A DNA stretch of 64,000 nt, from assembly GCA_033065855.1 (NCBI GenBank), contig JAVXUO010001798.1:310001-374000 (forward strand). The letters run 5' to 3'. Below the pieces are notes generated by a model. It was not told the DNA's origin. It was given only the letters and a program-made list of their open reading frames with translations, and did no database searches. Below, in pieces: positions 34,301 to 40,131 of the stretch. This stretch comes from Escallonia rubra. Taxonomy: Eukaryota; Streptophyta; Magnoliopsida; Escalloniales; Escalloniaceae. Position numbers and translations under genes: made by a program. How positions within the stretch are numbered: position 1 is the stretch's first letter; every line of letters begins with the position of its first letter.

Positions 34301-36149
34301 TATCCTGGGTTTTGTGTAAAATTGTGAAACTAAACGTCTTATTAAATATCAGATCTGCATTGGCCAAAAAAAAAATGGTTCTGGCCTGACAAACGGCTGC
34401 CAAGGGGTCCCATTGTAAACCACTATGGGCACAGAAATTATATATGATGCTGCCAGCTCTATGAACACGAAAGTGCACGAGGCCTTAATCAATGGAAATT
34501 GGTACATACCTATAAGATCACAAGCTCTCAAGGACTTGAGCTTGCAATTACATCCTATCCCCAACATAATTTCTGATCAGAATGACCATCTTAAGTGGAT
34601 GCCTAATCCCCAAGGCCAGTTTGCATTAATTTGCTTGGAATGTTCTCAGATCTAATCATCCCTCTGTTCCATGGCGGAAAATAATCTGGTTTCCTGGGCA
34701 CATTCCTAAATGTGTCAAAATACTTTGGATGATTTGCAAAGGGAAACTTAGGACCAAAGATAAACTCAAGAAGTGGAATGCATTTTATGTTTTCAAAATC
34801 AGGAAACAATGACTCATCTCTTCATGGCTTGCTCGTTTGCTCAAGCTCTTTGGAGTAAAGTTTTTCGCAATCTCAACATTCATACTCAGCTGCTCCAATA
34901 TACAGTTTGTAATTTCAGAGGTCAGAGCAGTCTTATGCAAATTGGCCTTTGTTTCGACAGTTTATGTATATGGGAGAGAGAAATCAAAGGATTTTTACTG
35001 GAAACAACAGGGGATTACTGAGGTTTTTGCAAAGATTGAGATATGGATTAACTATCGAGTGTTAAGCTGGAGGTAAGCTGCCAGCTCTCCAATAACCAGA
35101 AGCTATGCGAAAGCTGGAAACTACCTTCCACTGTGCTGCAGTCTTGATGCATTCTTGATTCATGATGCTCTTCCATCTGTTTTACTTCACCAAATGTTTT
35201 AGTTGCATGGTTTTTTACGTTGTTGGGGGGGCCGAAATAATAATAAAGGACCTTTTACCACCAAAACAAAACTAAATGAGGAAACAATGAACCGATTGTG
35301 ATCTTTATTATGCAAACAGCATTGGCATAAGATGCTAATCAAATTACATAGCCATGATTTAAAAGGATAAGAAGGAAAATAACTGTATTCCCTAGCCAAG
35401 TAAGGTTGCAAACAAGAAAAAGCCACTGCTGTGTTGATGGAAAACGTTAGAAATGAAACAGAATGATGACGCACCGAGCATTCTTGGGATTAGAACGAAT
35501 TTGTGTGTCATCAATGTGGCAATAGAGTTTGATCTTCTCAATGTACTCATCAACTACTAGTTGTACACCTTGTGATCTCTTCTTTCCAACCGTTATAACG
35601 CGAATTGGTAATGCCCTCTGCCCAGTCAATTGTCAGAACAAAAGTACATATAAATTAGAGACCTATGGCATAGGGTATACATATAGATATGTACGACGTA
35701 GCTATTTTTGCATCCTTTTTGGCTATTTCCCACGCCTCATGTTGCTTAAAGCCAAAATTATGTCACAGTGGCACCTTTGGCGACAAACAGAGTGCAGAAA
35801 GATAATTTCGACATCTTCAATTCTCTAGACGATGGGCCTATACGATATCAACTTAAGTAGAGGTTTGCTAACAAACGAATTACGAGTTCCTTTAACATTG
35901 CAGTTTGTGAGGTAAACGATTAATAGCGAAGTGAGCAGATAATTTACCACCGATTGACCGACGTACTTGCATCGTCTACCTGAAAAAGGTTACATTGGCC
36001 AAGCAGTTTCAGCGGTTGACATGGCACAGATAAAGAACATTTTAGAATGCAGCTAATTTGGCCAAGGAAGTTGGAAGAAACAGGAGATTTTTACCTGTGG
36101 GATTAATTGAGTTCTTGATGACGAGACTGACCAAGGATGACGCTGCCAT
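4295..36149 (-). CDS. rlmH: Plant RlmH-type SPOUT rRNA methyltransferase, seven exons
   Basis: Spliced gene, join of 36149-36095, 35979-35948, 35617-35475, 30008-29942, 19281-19204, 17680-17535 and 4334-4295 read on the minus strand. All six introns are GT-AG and all phases agree, giving 561 nt, 186 residues and a TAG stop. Residues 1-29 look like a transit peptide. From about residue 30 the protein follows the RlmH family: [10 protein letters not shown] (34-43), VVMLDE (100-105), IGGPYGHG (134-141) and the C-terminal knot region [18 protein letters not shown] ending KYHH. Bacterial RlmH is about 155 residues and methylates N3 of pseudouridine 1915 in 23S rRNA using S-adenosylmethionine. A plastid or mitochondrial ribosome target is inferred. 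The Arabidopsis relative I compare it with is At5g10620. No stop or frameshift is seen, so the gene looks intact. Introns 3, 4 and 6 are expanded by mobile elements. Confidence 0.93.
4335..5253 (-). other. RlmH intron 6, distal part
   Basis: AT-rich intron sequence with no recognised element. Confidence 0.5.
5254..5583. mobile_element. MITE-like element, copy A
   Basis: About 330 bp. The ends are similar inverted sequences (start CTACGTTACATGG; end the complement of CCTATGTTACGTGG), and GTGTCGGACAC-type motifs lie just inside. A second copy in opposite orientation is at 19604-19941. The two copies share most of their length by eye. No coding capacity. The superfamily is not determined and the exact ends are approximate. 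Confidence 0.6.
5584..6917. other. RlmH intron 6, CCACC/GGTGG-rich stretch
   Basis: 5800-6020 is CCACC-rich and 6235-6535 is GGTGG-rich, with a run of G near 6290. The two halves could pair as a loose fold-back. The overlapping open frames here are low-complexity and are not taken as genes. Confidence 0.4.
6918..7378. mobile_element. Tourist-like MITE with GGTGG core
   Basis: The 5' end GGTAGCATTTGAAAAC and the complement of the 3' end, GGCTCTGTTTGAATCC, form imperfect terminal inverted repeats. The left flank is TTA and the right flank ATA, which suggests a 3-bp PIF/Harbinger-type duplication with one change. A/T-rich arms with CAGTTTT/AAAACTG motifs enclose a GC-rich GGTGGTGG core at 7135-7232. 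Confidence 0.55.
7379..9725. other. RlmH intron 6, no recognised element
   Basis: Mostly featureless. 8842-9079 is a short GC-rich block with overlapping open frames on the minus strand and an AAACCCTAATGGCG start-like context on the plus strand near 8852-8865. It could be a captured gene fragment, but nothing recognisable is encoded. Confidence 0.35.
9726..11573. repeat. Tandem duplication, unit about 945 bp
   Basis: The sequence from TGTCCTCCATGACTT (9726) to GAAAACGGATGCTT (10670) is repeated at 10671-11573 in the same orientation with small indels and substitutions. The second copy is about 40 bp shorter. Both copies contain GTACCGGACCGAAATTCC and end in a purine-rich tract. No coding content. 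Confidence 0.8.
11574..12047. other. Possible LTR sequence with 36-bp tandem repeat
   Basis: A 36-bp unit starting CCTCCAACTAATATC at about 11829 is repeated once at 11865. The block lies where the 3' LTR of the gypsy remnant at 12048-12505 (minus strand) would be expected, but I cannot define LTR ends. Confidence 0.35.
12048..12505 (-). pseudogene. Degenerate Ty3/gypsy 3' end (integrase tail)
   Basis: Minus-strand conceptual translation, with frame changes, gives [17 protein letters not shown] and NNAYEVD, which match the C-terminal module of gypsy integrases, then a PPNYENSW chromodomain-like tail. It ends in a polypurine tract AGTAGGGGGAGAATG (complement of 12046-12060), where a 3' LTR would start. 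Numerous stops; not functional. Confidence 0.6.
12506..12730 (-). pseudogene. Degenerate Ty1/copia RNase H tail
   Basis: Minus-strand pieces [15 protein letters not shown] and [11 protein letters not shown] match the end of copia RNase H, including the His-x-x-x-Lys-His segment before the element's stop codon. Frames are broken. It abuts the gypsy tail at 12505, so the two old insertions are joined directly. Confidence 0.6.
12731..13229. other. RlmH intron 6, unassigned
   Basis: 12731-12925 may continue the copia remnant on the minus strand but is too decayed to assign. The rest shows nothing. Confidence 0.3.
13230..13975 (+). pseudogene. Degenerate Ty3/gypsy pol fragment
   Basis: Plus-strand pieces include [12 protein letters not shown] (start of RT), [19 protein letters not shown] and YFDDILIYN (13760-13790, the RT catalytic box), with several stops and frame changes between them. 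The protease, gag and most of RT are missing. A run of C occurs near 13940. Confidence 0.75.
13984..16034 (+). pseudogene. Degenerate Ty1/copia element fragment
   Basis: Successive plus-strand pieces follow copia order. [15 protein letters not shown] at about 14027-14085 is gag. A protease motif [12 protein letters not shown] lies at about 15031-15066. A pre-integrase zinc region [10 protein letters not shown] and the integrase core [10 protein letters not shown] and FVDDYTH lie at about 15470-15650, and more integrase at 15674-15950. Many stops and frameshifts; RT and RNase H are absent. The fragment stops at the TTA target of the MITE at 16038. Confidence 0.75.
14273..14782 (+). repeat. 255-bp tandem duplication in copia gag region
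   Basis: The block beginning CAGCAGATAGGTCA (14273) is repeated from CAGCGGATAGGTCA (14528), period 255 bp, with about 10% differences by eye. The period is divisible by three, so the frame is kept. It encodes a Gly/His/Asp-rich stretch next to the expected zinc knuckle. Confidence 0.75.
16038..16729. mobile_element. Tourist-like MITE with CCACC core
   Basis: Begins GGGTGTGTTTGATAAC and ends GGTTTACCAAACTGG, an imperfect inverted match, and is flanked by TTA on both sides (16035-16037 and 16730-16732). Such ends and TTA duplications fit PIF/Harbinger-derived Tourist MITEs. The centre (16280-16620) is rich in CCACCACC. The frames through it are low-complexity Thr/Pro. Confidence 0.6.
16733..17534 (-). 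other. RlmH intron 6, proximal part
   Basis: Intron sequence next to the exon 6 donor. No element recognised. Confidence 0.5.
17535..17680 (-). CDS. rlmH: RlmH exon 6 (SAM-binding trefoil knot)
   Basis: Acceptor TTCTAATAG, donor GTACGA. It encodes residues 126-173 plus two bases of Arg174. It contains IGGPYGHG, the glycine-rich cofactor loop of the alpha/beta knot, and [14 protein letters not shown], the most conserved C-terminal helix of RlmH. The phase fits the terminal exon. Confidence 0.94.
17681..19203 (-). other. RlmH intron 5
   Basis: 1.5-kb GT-AG intron. No mobile element recognised; short CT-rich tracts near 18240 and 18640. Confidence 0.7.
19204..19281 (-). CDS. rlmH: RlmH exon 5
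   Basis: Acceptor TTTCTAG, donor GTAAAA. It encodes exactly 26 codons, beginning [13 protein letters not shown] and ending GDAGNT. The LDE motif and the following helix belong to the SPOUT core. The usual LDERG reads LDEHG here. It lies 10.7 kb from exon 4, across the copia and hAT insertions. Confidence 0.92.
19604..19941. mobile_element. MITE-like element, copy B (inverted to copy A)
   Basis: Reverse-complement relative of 5254-5583: both contain TTATTGCTTTGGGATGAG (in B on the plus strand) and GACACATCTCA, with related ends CCTATGTAACATGGACAC and the complement of CTCCATGGACTCGGTACG. It lies in RlmH intron 4, while copy A is in intron 6. Confidence 0.6.
19942..20519. other. RlmH intron 4, no element recognised
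   Basis: Unassigned AT-rich sequence. Confidence 0.4.
20520..20710. repeat. GC-rich degenerate minisatellite
   Basis: Variants of CAGCGCCCATGCGCCCGCC repeat about eight times with a period near 20-25 bp, in sharp contrast to the AT-rich surroundings. The open frames on both strands through it are repeat artefacts. It ends about 80 bp before the copia 5' LTR. Confidence 0.7.
20793..21016 (+). repeat. Copia 5' LTR
   Basis: 224 bp, starts TGTTGGAAATTC and ends TTTTCCTCA. It contains three copies of a GTCAAACyTTCCTA motif. It matches 25515-25737. Confidence 0.95.
21017..21028 (+). other. Copia primer-binding site
   Basis: TGGTATCAGAGC directly follows the 5' LTR. It is complementary to the 3' end of plant initiator methionine tRNA. 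Confidence 0.92.
21224..21556 (+). pseudogene. Copia gag remnant
   Basis: Open frame of 110 codons leading to a TAG immediately before the protease. It has no UBN2-type gag domain or zinc knuckle, only a charged and Ser-rich linker resembling the sequence that precedes the protease in intact elements. Confidence 0.6.
21584..22019 (+). pseudogene. Copia protease and pre-integrase region
   Basis: The protease motif [11 protein letters not shown] (from 21557; catalytic Asp in DSG) is followed by [11 protein letters not shown] and the pre-integrase segment [10 protein letters not shown]. The frame is cut at 22020 by a MITE. The other half of the domain resumes at 22683 with [11 protein letters not shown]. 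Confidence 0.9.
22020..22679. mobile_element. Tourist-like MITE inside copia
   Basis: 660 bp flanked by TTA at 22017-22019 and 22680-22682. The 5' end GGCTAGGTTTGACAAAA and the complement of the 3' end, GGGTTCGTTTGACAAAA, match at 14 of 17 positions. TTA duplications and short GGG-type ends fit PIF/Harbinger MITEs. A/T-rich arms contain several AAAAACTGAAAA/TTTTCAGTTTTT segments that can pair. Removing it and one TTA rejoins the copia reading frame. Confidence 0.85.
22190..22497. repeat. 43-bp GC-rich minisatellite in the MITE core
   Basis: About six imperfect copies of a 43-bp unit that starts GCCGGCAGCCACCTCCGG and ends CGCCGGAGACT. It is almost free of A/T runs, while the flanking MITE arms are nearly all A/T. 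The long minus-strand frames through it (Gly/Arg/Trp-rich) are repeat artefacts. Confidence 0.9.
22683..23414 (+). pseudogene. Copia integrase fragments
   Basis: [11 protein letters not shown] (zinc region), HSDIWGP (first catalytic Asp) and LRTDNA (second Asp) are in one frame that stops at 23030. The QNG box expected to carry the catalytic Glu is damaged. The frame at 23160-23414 continues with [17 protein letters not shown] and the C-terminal region. Confidence 0.9.
23396..24058 (+). pseudogene. Copia integrase-RT linker
   Basis: 220-codon frame beginning with the GYKCYNP segment that follows the integrase in copia polyproteins. It ends with the start of RT ([10 protein letters not shown]) and leaves the frame at about 24050, so RT continues one frame over. 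Confidence 0.8.
24045..24905 (+). pseudogene. Copia reverse transcriptase
   Basis: 286 codons with all RT landmarks: [29 protein letters not shown], the [12 protein letters not shown] box, GLKQSPRAW and the catalytic YVDDIIVTG (24559-24585). This is the best preserved part of the element. It ends prematurely at 24905 by frameshift. Confidence 0.93.
25022..25507 (+). pseudogene. Copia RNase H
   Basis: 161 codons: YTDADCAGS (first catalytic Asp), [17 protein letters not shown] (catalytic Glu) and CDNKSA (Asp), ending at TGA just before the polypurine tract. The domain itself is intact. Confidence 0.93.
25505..25514 (+). other. Copia polypurine tract
   Basis: TGAGAGGGAG directly precedes the TG of the 3' LTR. 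Confidence 0.85.
25515..25737 (+). repeat. Copia 3' LTR
   Basis: 223 bp, TGTTGGAAATTC to TTTTCCTCA. Followed by the TTTTC duplication. Confidence 0.95.
25743..26318. other. RlmH intron 4, unassigned
   Basis: No coding or repeat structure recognised. Confidence 0.4.
26327..27160. mobile_element. Non-autonomous hAT-type element
   Basis: 834 bp flanked by a perfect 8-bp CCCCTCTC duplication (26319-26326 and 27161-27168), the size typical of hAT transposons. The ends are inverted: CTATGAAGCACTGG and the complement of CCGTGCTTCATAG. GC-rich subterminal GGGTGCGGGTGCG-type blocks lie on both sides. The middle holds a GAGAAG-repeat encoding an acidic Glu/Gly run (26548-26610), but there is no transposase. 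Confidence 0.85.
27169..29941. other. RlmH intron 4, proximal part
   Basis: A block GACCAAGTTGATGACATGC..CACGAGAT occurs twice (27387-27430 and 27464-27507), a 77-bp tandem duplication. Nothing else is recognised. The open frame at 27647-27892 shows no family similarity and is not taken as a gene. Confidence 0.45.
29942..30008 (-). CDS. rlmH: RlmH exon 4
   Basis: Acceptor GGAGCAG, donor GTATGG. It completes the Arg codon and encodes [13 protein letters not shown] through SDDL (22 codons). It is separated from exon 3 by 5.5 kb that contains LINE A. Confidence 0.9.
30009..31739. other. RlmH intron 3, part without recognised element
   Basis: Upstream of the exon 4 acceptor. Unassigned. Confidence 0.4.
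31960..32430 (+). pseudogene. LINE A endonuclease domain
   Basis: [11 protein letters not shown] at about 31973-32005 is the GDFN box of the apurinic-type endonuclease. [17 protein letters not shown] and [11 protein letters not shown] (the S-D/N-H box) follow. The frame changes near 32030. Confidence 0.85.
33042..33188 (+). repeat. 74-bp tandem duplication in LINE A RT
   Basis: The 74-bp unit starting CTGTGCCTAGTACTATTAAAG at 33042 is repeated at 33116 with almost no differences. The period is not a multiple of three, so it breaks the RT frame. Near identity suggests it arose recently. Confidence 0.92.
33180..33774 (+). pseudogene. LINE A reverse transcriptase core
   Basis: [44 protein letters not shown] and the catalytic FADDLFIL (about 33640-33663) are in order across two overlapping frames with a frameshift near 33410. 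The Asp pair is present. An in-frame stop follows at 33774. Confidence 0.9.
33905..35076 (+). pseudogene. LINE A C-terminal zinc-binding region
   Basis: [12 protein letters not shown] (33944-33980), [15 protein letters not shown] and, near 34775-34870, [18 protein letters not shown], the C-x2-C-x-H-x-C zinc-binding domain of plant LINE reverse transcriptases, followed by ALWSKVF. Frames are broken. Confidence 0.85.
35475..35617 (-). CDS. rlmH: RlmH exon 3
   Basis: Acceptor GGGCAG, donor GTGCGT. It encodes residues 30-76 plus two bases of an Arg codon and includes the first conserved strand [10 protein letters not shown] and the family segment VDEYIEKIK. Codon phase is 0 at the start and 2 at the end and fits exon 4. 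Confidence 0.93.
35948..35979 (-). CDS. rlmH: RlmH exon 2 (32-nt micro-exon)
   Basis: Acceptor TTTTTCAG precedes the exon and donor GTAAAT follows it. It encodes the second part of a Gly codon and then [11 protein letters not shown] basic RCKY-x-GQ segment at this place agrees with the N-terminal region I recall for the Arabidopsis homologue, which supports this short exon. Confidence 0.82.
36095..36149 (-). CDS. rlmH: RlmH exon 1 (start codon, transit peptide)
   Basis: ATG at 36149-36147 followed by 18 codons ([18 protein letters not shown]) and one base of a split Gly codon, then donor GTAAAA. The segment is rich in Ser, Val and Leu with one Lys and no acidic residue, as expected for the start of an organelle transit peptide. 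This start was chosen because it is the ATG that splices in frame into exon 2. Confidence 0.85.
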
Positions 36150-36501
36150 TGATCAGAAAGAGAAACAATAACAGCACTCCGAATGGTGTTTGTGTTGGCG
36201 TTGGCGACACTGAGGTGAAAGTGGGATAAATCTTGATTTTTTTTTATCGAAAAACCCCGTGTTCAAAAAGCATGGATAGAACTCAAAGGGTAGTCGAGTG
36301 AGGTCTTGATTTTTTTTTATATAAAAACCCAAATTTCTTATTGTTTTACAAAAAGCATGGATAGGCCTAGGTAAAATGGGCGAAGTTGCTGTGACTGCCT
36401 CCCAGGCATTGACTGGCATAACGAGTATAAGGACCTCAAAAAAATCTCATAACACAAGCCAGATTGCTTATATATATACTTTTAAAAAGTGTGTATATAT
36501 A
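36150..36501 (-). promoter_or_regulatory. Probable RlmH promoter and 5' UTR
   Basis: This is all that separates the RlmH start codon from the MULE target-site duplication. A TATATAAA is present on the minus strand at 36323-36316, about 167 nt upstream of the ATG. A block containing a T-rich tract and a CAAAAAGCATGGATA motif occurs twice, near 36230-36280 and 36304-36363, as an imperfect direct repeat of about 70-85 bp. Whether the TATA element is used is inference. Confidence 0.4.
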
Positions 36502-36510
36502 TAATATAAA

Positions 36511-36588
36511 GGATAAATTACACAAAACTCCCTGAGGTTTGTCCTAATTACACTAAGCTCCTACTAACTTTGATAATTACACTCCGCT
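36511..36588 (+). repeat. MULE left terminal inverted repeat
   Basis: Starts GGATAAATTACACAAAACTC. It aligns with the complement of 41934-42012 over about 78 bp with few differences. CTCCCTGAGGTTTG occurs at its start and again just inside its end. Confidence 0.93.
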
Positions 36589-36856
36589 CCCTGAGGTTTG
36601 TACCCGCATTACACATAACTGCACACTTTTAACGGCAAGCCCAACTCCGTTTCAAGATTCCGTGACACACTACTTTATGCAATTTGCATACCCAAAATAT
36701 CCTTCATTTGTCTTTCTATACATATGTGGTCTTCTTGGATTTTGTAAAATTCATCCAACAACTCCACAGACCCTTCTTCCCTTCCTCCACCTTCTACCCG
36801 AATATTTCTATTACCTTCATCAGACCCACTTGCTTGAGGAGGTAACAATATCTTAG

Positions 36857-37150
36857 TCAGAAAATAGTGAAGAATGGTTGGATCTGAGATTTAGGTACAT
36901 GAATTGTTGGTGTAGAAAGAGGGCAAACTTGAGGATTGTTGAATCTGATGAGAAGCCAAGTAAGGGTAAGTTATTCTTCTCTTGTGCAAGCGGTGGATGT
37001 AACATGTTCAGCTGGTGCATACCTGATAGAGGAACAATGAAGCCAAGTGGAAGGTCAATGAAATGCACAACTGAGTTTTCTGAAGAGATTCAAAGGTCTG
37101 GCATCAATGAAGAAGCAAAGATGCAAATTTTGATGGAAATGGACTTGTAA
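36857..37150 (+). CDS. GRF-type zinc-finger ORF inside the MULE
   Basis: Frame open from 36857, first ATG at 36899 (83 residues). From that ATG, Cys3-x-Cys5, the segment GKLFFSC (Cys29) and Cys34 with a following aromatic-rich FSWC fit the GRF zinc finger, a nucleic-acid-binding fold. The frame may be a second exon: an AG precedes it at 36855-36856. After the stop, another frame at about 37173-37245 encodes a hydrophobic LLVISSLISSWMCIMVMIF segment, and small plant GRF proteins often end in such a segment, so a frameshift or intron near 37150 may have cut it off. It points towards the transposase gene. Its role in transposition is unknown. Confidence 0.6.
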   Translation, partial: SENSEEWLDLRFRYMNCWCRKRANLRIVESDEKPSKGKLFFSCASGGCNMFSWCIPDRGTMKPSGRSMKCTTEFSEEIQRSGINEEAKMQILMEMDL

Positions 37151-37439
37151 CCAGGCAGAAATAACAATTGATTGAAGCTAATCAGGCAATAATGAAGTTG
37201 TTAGTTATTTCTTCTCTAATTTCCTCATGGATGTGTATTATGGTGATGATTTTTGTTATCCGCAAATGAGGGATTTGAGTGTGTGTTTTTGTAATGCAAG
37301 TAATGTGGGCTTCTGTAATTTTTTAGGGTTCTTTTATAATGAAGATGAATGAATGTGATTTTCTAGGGTTCTCTAATTTTGGAGTATTTATGCTCATGAC
37401 ATGTTGTGAATGAATGTGATGAATGAATGGTTGGATTGG

Positions 37440-37960
37440 AGGATTTGTGACACACTGTTGAAAAAACGTGCACAAAGTCACTGCCCAAGCAAGGCTCAAA
37501 CCAAGTGCACAAACACAATGCAGTTGCAAACCCCCTATTCAAACACCCTGCTCAAAACAAGTGCTCAAACACACCTCCATAAACATACTGCACTTTGGTG
37601 CAGTGTGCACCAACACACTGTAACAAACTCCACAACCAAAATGCAGTGTGCACACAAACAAACTGCACCAAAATAGCAGTATGCACCAACACACTGCAAC
37701 AAACTGCGCAAACACACTGCACCAAACTGCAGTGTGCACACAAATAAATTGCACCAAAATGTAATGTGCCCATGCTAAAACTACACCAAAATAGCAGTGT
37801 GTACCAACATAAATGCACAACCTACACAAACATAGTGAACATATATTGCTAAAAAAACACCCTTCCCAAACCACGATCACCAACACACCTTCACAAACAC
37901 ACTGCACATACACTCCTCAAAGACCATGTCAAAGACACTGAGCATACACTCATGATAAAA
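37440..37960. repeat. MULE ACACTGCA degenerate repeats
   Basis: Some twenty variants of CAAACACACTGCACCAAA and GCAGTGTGCACACAAA follow each other with irregular spacing. The Cys-rich minus-strand frames here (124 and 88 codons) are products of the repeat and are not taken as genes. Confidence 0.8.
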
Positions 37961-38589
37961 ACATAAAGCACAACCTCCACAAAAGTACTGAGATTTAATC
38001 ATAATAAAAATATAAATATAAAGATGATGTAGCATTCATCCAACCATGTTTACATTATCAAAAAACAAACAGTTTACATCATCCACAAGCTCTAAGCTTA
38101 CATAATCCAAACTTGTGCATGCGTGTTGACTGTAATTAAACTTTACAAAGTTTACACACTGTCAACATATTTGTGACCTAAAACTAACATATTCTTGTGA
38201 CTTCAACTTCAAAAACTTGTATTCAGTCACTAGGTCTTCATAGTATCTTCAATTAGCTTCACAAAATAATCTTCACACTATCTTCAATTAGCTTCACAAA
38301 ATAATCTTCACAGCTTCACAAAAGTCATTTCATATCTACATAAAAATCTGAACAGTTGACTGCAGCTTCAAGGCATTGACTTCTGGGTTTGAGCCACCAC
38401 CTCAGGTCCTCCCTATTAAAAACATAATAAAATAGAGTGAGAAAACTTGAGAAAAACATAATAAATTAGAGATATAATTTTTTTTTAATAAAAATCACTT
38501 ACATCCATATTCATGCTAACTTGGCTGCACCTAACTTGACTGAACCCAGCTTCAATGGGCACAACTTGACTGCCCTTACCTTGACTGTC

Positions 38590-38896
38590 CATACCTTGCT
38601 CCCCCCCTGTAGTCTTTGCAGCATTGGCATTTTTATTGCTTCACACTAATGCCATTTGGCAGGTCCTTTTTGTTATGCCCAGTTTGCATACAAATTCCAC
38701 ACTTCACAGTGCATGACCTTTTCCCTTTTCTAGCAGGTTCATCAGCTGCCCTCTTCCTATCCTTTCTTGGCCTTCCAGGCAACCTCCTTAAAGGTAGAGG
38801 TTACAAAGGAACCCCTAGAGTTGGCTGCCAGTGGGTCTCATCATGTAGTGGGTGCATAACATGACCATAAGCCTTCAAATAAGTATGCTTGTTGTA
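38590..38896 (-). pseudogene. MULE transposase C-terminal tail with zinc knuckle
   Basis: Minus-strand translation gives YLKAYGHVMHP, GRPRKDRKRAADEPARKGK and CTVKCGICMQTGHNKK, the usual tail of plant MURA proteins with a CCHC-like knuckle. The last Cys of the knuckle is replaced, and stops occur at 38890 and within the tail. Confidence 0.75.
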
Positions 38897-39283
38897 TCAT
38901 TCATCCACAAAATCAACCACATTCATTCTCCTAGTGTTGATACGTGTCGCTGCATGCTTGCAAGGTATGCATGTAAGATCCCAAACCTTACAACAACAAC
39001 TTCTTCTCACTAAATTCACAACATGCACCTTCCCAAGATCAACTACCTCAAACTTTGTACCCCCATCACCCATGACTATTTTACAGAACCTAGACTCAGC
39101 CATTGCATGTTTGCATTTCTTCATTGTCTTTAGAGCTACTATATCCTCCCAAGAAGCAACCTTTTTAAACCTTTCATGTACCTTTAACATCAGCCTAGTT
39201 CTAATGATATCAATCATGGATAGCACAGGTTTTCCCCTCTTCCCCTCAATTTCCCTACCAATTGTTGAAGGACTCCACCACAT
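38897..39283 (-). pseudogene. MULE transposase SWIM domain
   Basis: Contains RTRLMLKVHERF and the SWIM zinc finger CCCKVWDLTCIPCKHA (C-x-C-xn-C-x-H), typical of MURA C-termini. It is one frame off from the preceding segment, with a frameshift at about 39257 after VVESFNNW. Confidence 0.88.
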
Positions 39284-39563
39284 TACTGGTTACCTGTTCA
39301 TTCTTAACAGCAAGGTCAAATGTATACCTAGCCCAGCTCTCTATCTTATGCTCTTTTAACCACTCAGCTGCTTCTGGTGACCAATCTTCCATCTGTCTCA
39401 TAGCAAGGTTAAATTCATCCACATTGTATGACTTAATAGCAGACCAAAAGTAGCTTTTAAGCTTCATGCCAGGGTATCTAGACCTAAAGTTACAATAAAG
39501 ATGCCTGCAACACCTTCTATGAGTTGCCTGTGGTATAATGTATGCCAGGGCAATCTCAATACC
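39255..39563 (-). pseudogene. MULE transposase catalytic C-terminal half
   Basis: Exon starting after a CAG acceptor at 39566-39564. GIEIALAYIIPQATHRRCC continues the DDE domain, with the C-x2-H motif of MULE transposases (CCRHLYCNF). VVESFNNW ends the segment. Joined to 39646 by an 82-bp GT-AG intron (39564-39645). Confidence 0.88.
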
Positions 39564-39645
39564 CTGTGAAATCAGTGAAGTAGTTGATTTAATAAAATAA
39601 AATAAACTGTAAGCATGAAAGAAACAAAAAATTGTAAGATCGTAC

Positions 39646-40128
39646 CTTTTGTCCATCAGACATGATCACCCATGGCTTTGGCTCAAGACCATCACCTATG
39701 ATGCTATAAAGGTGATGCAGGAAAAACCTCCAACTCTGTGTGTTCTCACTCTCAACAACAACAAATCCCATAGAGAACAACCCATTATTCCCATCTAGAC
39801 CCACAACAGACAGTAATACACCTCCATAAGGCCTTTTAAGACAGCATCCATCAACTGCAAGAAATGGCCTACGACCATCCTTAAAGCCATTTTACACAGC
39901 TGCAAATGAAAAGAACAGCCTATGAAAGTGAGGCAAATCCAAGTTAGGTGGAACTCTTTGAGTTTCAAGCTTGAACAAGCTCCCAGGGTTAGTCTTCATC
40001 ACATCATGCCCATACATCCACATCTTCTTATATGACTCAGCATAAGACCCCTCAATATGTTCTATTGCCTTCTTTTTTGCCCTGTAGAGCTGCATTCTAT
40101 GTGTCTCTACACCATAGTTTTCTAGCAA
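39646..40128 (-). pseudogene. MULE transposase DDE core, first half
   Basis: Frames LLENYGVETHRMQLYRAKKKA, then FLAVDGCCLKRPYGGVLL (first catalytic Asp), VVESENTQSW and WVIMSDGQK (second Asp). A TAA in frame at about 39892 separates the two parts. Confidence 0.9.
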
Positions 40129-40131
40129 TAG

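Larger units (their letters stand above)
31740..35250 (+). mobile_element. LINE A (L1-type), degenerate, in RlmH intron 3
   Basis: Non-LTR retrotransposon antisense to RlmH. In order it contains an endonuclease fragment, a spacer, reverse transcriptase with FADD, and a C-terminal zinc-binding region. Frames are broken many times, and the ORF1 region and the start of the endonuclease are missing, as in a 5'-truncated copy. The 3' end is near 35250, after a G-run and an AATAATAATAAAGGA tail. No target-site duplication was identified. Confidence 0.88.

Noticed and set aside
37539-37913. 124-codon Cys-rich frame on the minus strand
   Set aside because: Encoded by the ACACTGCA repeat field of the MULE; the Cys pattern follows the DNA repeat.
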